DNA from: Salinirussus sp.
GTDB taxonomy: Archaea > Halobacteriota > Halobacteria > Halobacteriales > Haloarculaceae
NCBI GenBank assembly: GCA_028275005.1
Contig: JAQCNN010000245.1
Span: 1-25,922, forward strand
Length of the DNA stretch: 25,922 bases
Direction of reading: 5' to 3'
The stretch's first letter is position 1. Every line of letters starts with the position of its first letter. Below the pieces are notes generated by a model, which worked only from the letters and a program-made list of their open reading frames with translations, was not told the DNA's origin and did no database searches. A program made the translations under genes and the position numbers. Positions 23,111-25,922 of this stretch are shown one piece after another.

Positions 23111-24067
23111 TCAGTCCGCGGAGACGTCCCGGCCGCCCTCGATCTGGACGAGGTCCTCGACGGGCGGGATCTCGGCCTCGTACTCGGTGATGATATCGAT
23201 ACGGCGCTCGAGTTTCTCGCTGGCGTACTCGATCAGCGGCGTGGAGTCGGTCTGGCCCTCGACGCCGTCGCCGTCGTTGCCAACGGTCCCCGCGATCAGC
23301 GGCAGCAGCTCCTCGAGCGTGTCACGGACGACCGCGCCGTCGACCTCGCCGCGGCCGACGTGGCCCTGGACCTCCTGCATACCGAAGCCGACGTGACGAC
23401 CCTCGTCGGAGCGGATACGGGTGATCCCCTCGACCAGCCCCTCGAGGTGAACCGGCTCGCCCAGCGGCTCCATGTCGGGGCCGCTCGGCGACCACGACCC
23501 CTGGATACCGTAGTAGCCGGTCTGTGCCAGGACGCTCTCGATGGCCAGGTGGTAGTGGCAGTACGCCTCCACACGGCTCTCGGGGGTATCCTCGGTCAGC
23601 AGCCGCTCCATCGCCTCGTCGGTCCGGTCGAACAGCTCGACGTACGCGTCGTTGAAGTAGCGGTCGTCGGTCGGCCGGGTCACCTCGAAGCCGTTTGCCT
23701 CCGCGACGGGGTCGATGACCTCCCGCCAGTAGCGGTCGAAAAACTGGGCGTGCTTTGCCTCCTCGTAGATCTGCGAGGAGATGAACATCTGCTTGTTGAT
23801 ATCGTCGAGCGCCATCATCAGCGGCGCCAGGTCCTCCGTGACGGCCTCCTCGCCGGCGCCAAAGAGGGCGATCGTCCGGCGGAACGCGTCGAACTGTGGC
23901 TCGGTCTGGTCGCGGTCGGTGAGCCGCTCCCGGTCCTGCTCGAGCAGCTCCTGGGGGATGTCCGCATGGGGGTCCCAGTGGCGGTAGACGGCGTTTTTGA
24001 AGTAGCCCTGCGCGAACGAATCCGGGTCTAGCCGCATGTCGCGGCTGTCGTCTGCGTATCGGCTCAT
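23111..24067 (-). CDS. R2-like ligand-binding oxidase (ferritin-like, often labelled RNR R2)
   Basis: This 318-residue ferritin-like protein has the dimetal carboxylate ligands E74 (GEEAVTED), E103 and H106 (EEAKH), E177 (HLAIES), and E222 and H225 (SDEGRH). The pair that forms the ether crosslink in R2lox enzymes, Val and Tyr, is present as V76 and Y172, the tyrosine five residues before E177. From family knowledge, R2lox holds a Mn/Fe centre and a long-chain ligand and acts as an oxidase rather than supporting ribonucleotide reduction. No large RNR subunit lies nearby. A TATA-like TCTAATATG at 24094-24102 supports the ATG at 24067 over 24079. An automatic annotation as ribonucleotide reductase small subunit would probably be wrong. 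The substrate is unknown. Confidence 0.82.
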   Translation of the reverse strand: MSRYADDSRDMRLDPDSFAQGYFKNAVYRHWDPHADIPQELLEQDRERLTDRDQTEPQFDAFRRTIALFGAGEEAVTEDLAPLMMALDDINKQMFISSQIYEEAKHAQFFDRYWREVIDPVAEANGFEVTRPTDDRYFNDAYVELFDRTDEAMERLLTEDTPESRVEAYCHYHLAIESVLAQTGYYGIQGSWSPSGPDMEPLGEPVHLEGLVEGITRIRSDEGRHVGFGMQEVQGHVGRGEVDGAVVRDTLEELLPLIAGTVGNDGDGVEGQTDSTPLIEYASEKLERRIDIITEYEAEIPPVEDLVQIEGGRDVSAD

Positions 24068-24093
24068 GACTGTTCCCATGTGTGGGGCTGTCT

Positions 24094-24102
24094 CATATTA
24101 GA
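24094..24102 (-). promoter_or_regulatory. TATA-like box for the R2lox gene
   Basis: The minus strand reads TCTAATATG, 27-35 bases before the ATG at 24067, in a locally AT-rich stretch. Confidence 0.55.
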
Positions 24103-24351
24103 TTACCGGAATTATCGAAAACGTGTTAGCTGTTCACGTCTCGCCGTGTTCCGGGCGGTCTCAAAATCGGGAGTGTCGCCCGCCACTGCGGGCGACGGGG
24201 TGGGTCAGGGTGTCCGGGCGCGCTGTGGGGTGGATGGGAAGGGTGTGGCCGTCGGCGCGCCCACCACAGTGAACTCGCTATGGCCACTTGAATACCCGTC
24301 AGACGCGTGTCTGTCGCCGGGCTTTTGCCGACCGCTATCCTCACGACAGGT
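24103..24351. other. Gene-free region between R2lox and the mini-ORF
   Basis: No protein-like frame is seen in these 249 bases. The left third is AT-richer (upstream region of R2lox). The middle holds a perfect hairpin at 24175-24196. The right end should carry the promoter of the 24352 ORF, where only a weak CTTTTG at about 24322 is visible. Confidence 0.5.
24175..24196. repeat. Perfect hairpin, 9-bp arms and CACT loop
   Basis: GTCGCCCGC at 24175-24183 pairs exactly with GCGGGCGAC at 24188-24196. Read on the minus strand it is followed after some bases by ATTTTG. A transcription terminator, binding site or RNA structure are all possible. Confidence 0.45.
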
Positions 24352-24471
24352 ATGACCGCGACCTGGGAGGCCCTGTTTGACCGTGCGCCCGACACTCCCG
24401 AGCGGCAGGTCCGCGAGACCCTTGCCGACCGCCGCGGCACCGAGACCGACGACCAAGGTGTCGATGACTGA
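24352..24471 (+). CDS. 39-residue acidic mini-protein overlapping the PIN-like gene
   Basis: This short frame starts MTATWEALFDRAPDTPERQV and ends DDQGVDD at a TGA that overlaps the next ATG region by 8 bases. The composition is that of a real haloarchaeal protein: a likely amphipathic helix in the first 30 residues and an acidic tail. No family was recognised. The ATGACTGA overlap strongly suggests translational coupling with the PIN-like gene. An antitoxin-like or partner role is possible but unproven. It is short enough that automatic gene callers may miss it. Confidence 0.55.
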   Translation: MTATWEALFDRAPDTPERQVRETLADRRGTETDDQGVDD

Positions 24472-24934
24472 CCCCGACCCCGCACGTGTCGTCGCCGACG
24501 CCGACGTTCTCGCCGCGGACCTCCTCTCCGACGGACCGGCCCGCGAGGCACTCGACCGCGTCCGGGCCCACTCCTGGGTCGACCTGGTTGCCAGCGACCG
24601 GCTACTCGACGACGCCGAGGCCGTTATCGCGGCGCTGGCAACGGAGCCCCTGGCGGCCGACTGGCGCGACCGGGCCGCCTCCGAGTGTGTCCTCGTCGAC
24701 CACGCCGCCGACGACCACCCCGCACTCGCATCTGCCTACGAGGGAAACGCGGCGCACGTCCTCTCCTTCGACGAGGGGGTCACCTCCGCGGGTGCGAACC
24801 TCTCGCTGCGGCCGTACGTCCAGGTCAGCCTGCGCACGCCGGCAGCCTTTCTCACCCTGTTCGACCCGGCCTCACTGTACGAGGCTGTCGAGGGCGGTGA
24901 GTATCCCGGCCCGGACCGGGACCCGCGTAGCTGA
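24464..24934 (+). CDS. PIN-like domain protein (possibly DUF7384)
   Basis: This 156-residue protein has the plan of a PIN-domain RNase. An early VVADADVLAADLL strand holds D12/D14, and SDRLLDDAEAVI follows at 44-55 with D49/D50. A later DDHPALASAYEGNAAHVLSFDEG segment holds D84 and D103 at the usual C-terminal acid positions. Haloarchaeal proteins of this kind are, I think, listed as DUF7384. The target RNA is unknown. The ATG at 24464 (MTDPDPARVV) is inside the end of the 39-residue ORF. Upstream in-frame sequence is Arg/Pro-rich and not protein-like. The arrangement resembles a VapBC-type module, but PIN proteins also act in rRNA processing. Confidence 0.72.
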   Translation: MTDPDPARVVADADVLAADLLSDGPAREALDRVRAHSWVDLVASDRLLDDAEAVIAALATEPLAADWRDRAASECVLVDHAADDHPALASAYEGNAAHVLSFDEGVTSAGANLSLRPYVQVSLRTPAAFLTLFDPASLYEAVEGGEYPGPDRDPRS

Positions 24935-24988
24935 CCGTGGTGTGCGCTGTGACGACCGGTACGCGGGGCTGTCGTGGACTGTTGGACG

Positions 24989-25897
24989 CTACAGCGGGGT
25001 TCGGTCGACGAACTCGACAATCTCCTCGGCGATCGCCTCGCCGGCGTCCTCCTGGAGGAAGTGCATCGCACCCTCGACCCAGACGTCGGGCTGGTCGCCG
25101 GCGGTCGGGATCAGCTCCCGCAGCGGGTCCCGCGCCCCCCTCGTGATCGGGTCCGAGTCCGCAAAGAGGACGAATGCGGGTTTTTCCCACTCGGCCAGCC
25201 GCTCGCGGGCGGCGCTCGTGACCTCGGCGCCGTCCCCGCCGTCCGCGCGGGGGACCATGTCCGGCCACTCCCGGGCGCCCGCCTTCAGTTCCTCATCGGG
25301 AAACGGGGCCTCGTAGGCCGCCAGCACGTCGTCGGCGAGGTCACTGTCGGTGGCGTTGTCGATCAGCATCGGGACGGGGAGTTCGTCGGCCCGCTCGACG
25401 AAGTCGCGGAAGTCGTACCACTCCTCGGCCATCCTCGCCTCGCCGGTCGGGCAGTCGGTGTTCATCGGAACCAGCCGGGCGAAGCGCTCCTCGTTGTTGA
25501 CCGCGACGGGCAGGCCGACGATCCCACCCCAGTCCTGACACACGAGGGTGATATCGGTCAGCCCCAACTCCTCGACGAACTGCTCGGTGGCGTCGTAGTG
25601 GAGGTCGTAGTCGTACTCCGCACGCTCGGTGTACTTGTCCGAGCGGCCGAAACCGATGGCGTCGGGGACGACCACGCGACCGCGTTCGGCCAGTGTGGGG
25701 ACCATCTTCCGGTAGAGAAAGCCCCAGGTCGGCTCGCCGTGGAGACAGAGAAACGTCTCCTCGCTGTCGCCGTCGGGGTCGGTGTCGATGTACGCCATCT
25801 CCGGGTTGCCGGGCGCGTCGATAATGACCGAGCGGGGCTCGTAGTCGTAGTTTGGGACCGCCTCGAAGGCCGATTCGGGTGTCGAGCGCAGTGCCAT
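24989..25897 (-). CDS. Haloalkane dehalogenase-like alpha/beta hydrolase
   Basis: This 302-residue alpha/beta-hydrolase resembles subfamily I haloalkane dehalogenases (DhlA type). It shows the oxyanion segment HGEPTW at 53-58, the nucleophile D122 with the halide-stabilising W123 in CQDWGG, a candidate cap-domain tryptophan W160 (EEWYDFRDF), an acid at D247 or D249 in FADSDPITRG, and the base H279 in GAMHFLQED. Such enzymes cleave carbon-halogen bonds of short haloalkanes with water, which is plausible in brine but untested. Other alpha/beta-hydrolase reactions are possible. The ATG at 25897 is supported by the family N-terminus (SAFEAVPNYDYEP). The promoter would lie just beyond the window. 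Confidence 0.88.
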   Translation of the reverse strand: MALRSTPESAFEAVPNYDYEPRSVIIDAPGNPEMAYIDTDPDGDSEETFLCLHGEPTWGFLYRKMVPTLAERGRVVVPDAIGFGRSDKYTERAEYDYDLHYDATEQFVEELGLTDITLVCQDWGGIVGLPVAVNNEERFARLVPMNTDCPTGEARMAEEWYDFRDFVERADELPVPMLIDNATDSDLADDVLAAYEAPFPDEELKAGAREWPDMVPRADGGDGAEVTSAARERLAEWEKPAFVLFADSDPITRGARDPLRELIPTAGDQPDVWVEGAMHFLQEDAGEAIAEEIVEFVDRTPL

Positions 25898-25922
25898 GGT
25901 CGTGTACGCACGGGACCGGGGC

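Overview
The window is chromosomal DNA from a haloarchaeon (class Halobacteria). The evidence is a GC-rich sequence, strongly acidic proteins, AT-rich TATA-like boxes about 25-35 bases before start codons (so mostly leaderless mRNAs), frequent GTG starts, and archaea-specific genes such as the thermosome, aIF1A, RIO1 kinase, TiaS and a FlaK/PibD-type prepilin peptidase. The genus cannot be fixed from the sequence alone.

Left edge (1-1224): a partial DUF433 antitoxin-like gene runs off the edge. Beside it is a visibly AT-richer stretch with two overlapping, opposite-strand small ORFs that look eroded, then about 500 bases with no gene but several palindromes. This looks like accessory or decayed DNA. 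Next (1225-2342) is a two-gene unit of unrecognised small membrane proteins.

Metabolic block (2448-10084): prepilin peptidase, hisI overlapping a coiled-coil protein gene, a phosphohexomutase divergent from pyrE, a glutaredoxin-like protein, and an XRE-type regulator divergent from tiaS.

Central block (10121-17391): a threonine-synthase-like enzyme and a thermosome subunit with a textbook TATA box. Upstream lies a minus-strand run aIF1A - RIO1 - GNAT - KH-domain protein (Pno1/Dim2-like) - MFS transporter, the archaeal translation-initiation and small-subunit-maturation neighbourhood with an acetyltransferase inserted. A small two-helix membrane protein is transcribed divergently from aIF1A.

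Right block (17553-25897): a large DUF460 RNase H-like/coiled-coil protein, a DJ-1/PfpI protein, a PhzF-like enzyme, ribonuclease Z divergent from a TrkA-N protein, and a ferritin-like protein usually labelled as ribonucleotide reductase R2 but carrying the residue set of R2-like ligand-binding oxidases (R2lox). It ends with a 39-codon ORF overlapping a PIN-like gene and a haloalkane-dehalogenase-like hydrolase. Most of the window is ordinary housekeeping sequence. The least explained parts are the left edge, the membrane-protein pair, the R2lox gene and the mini-ORF/PIN pair.
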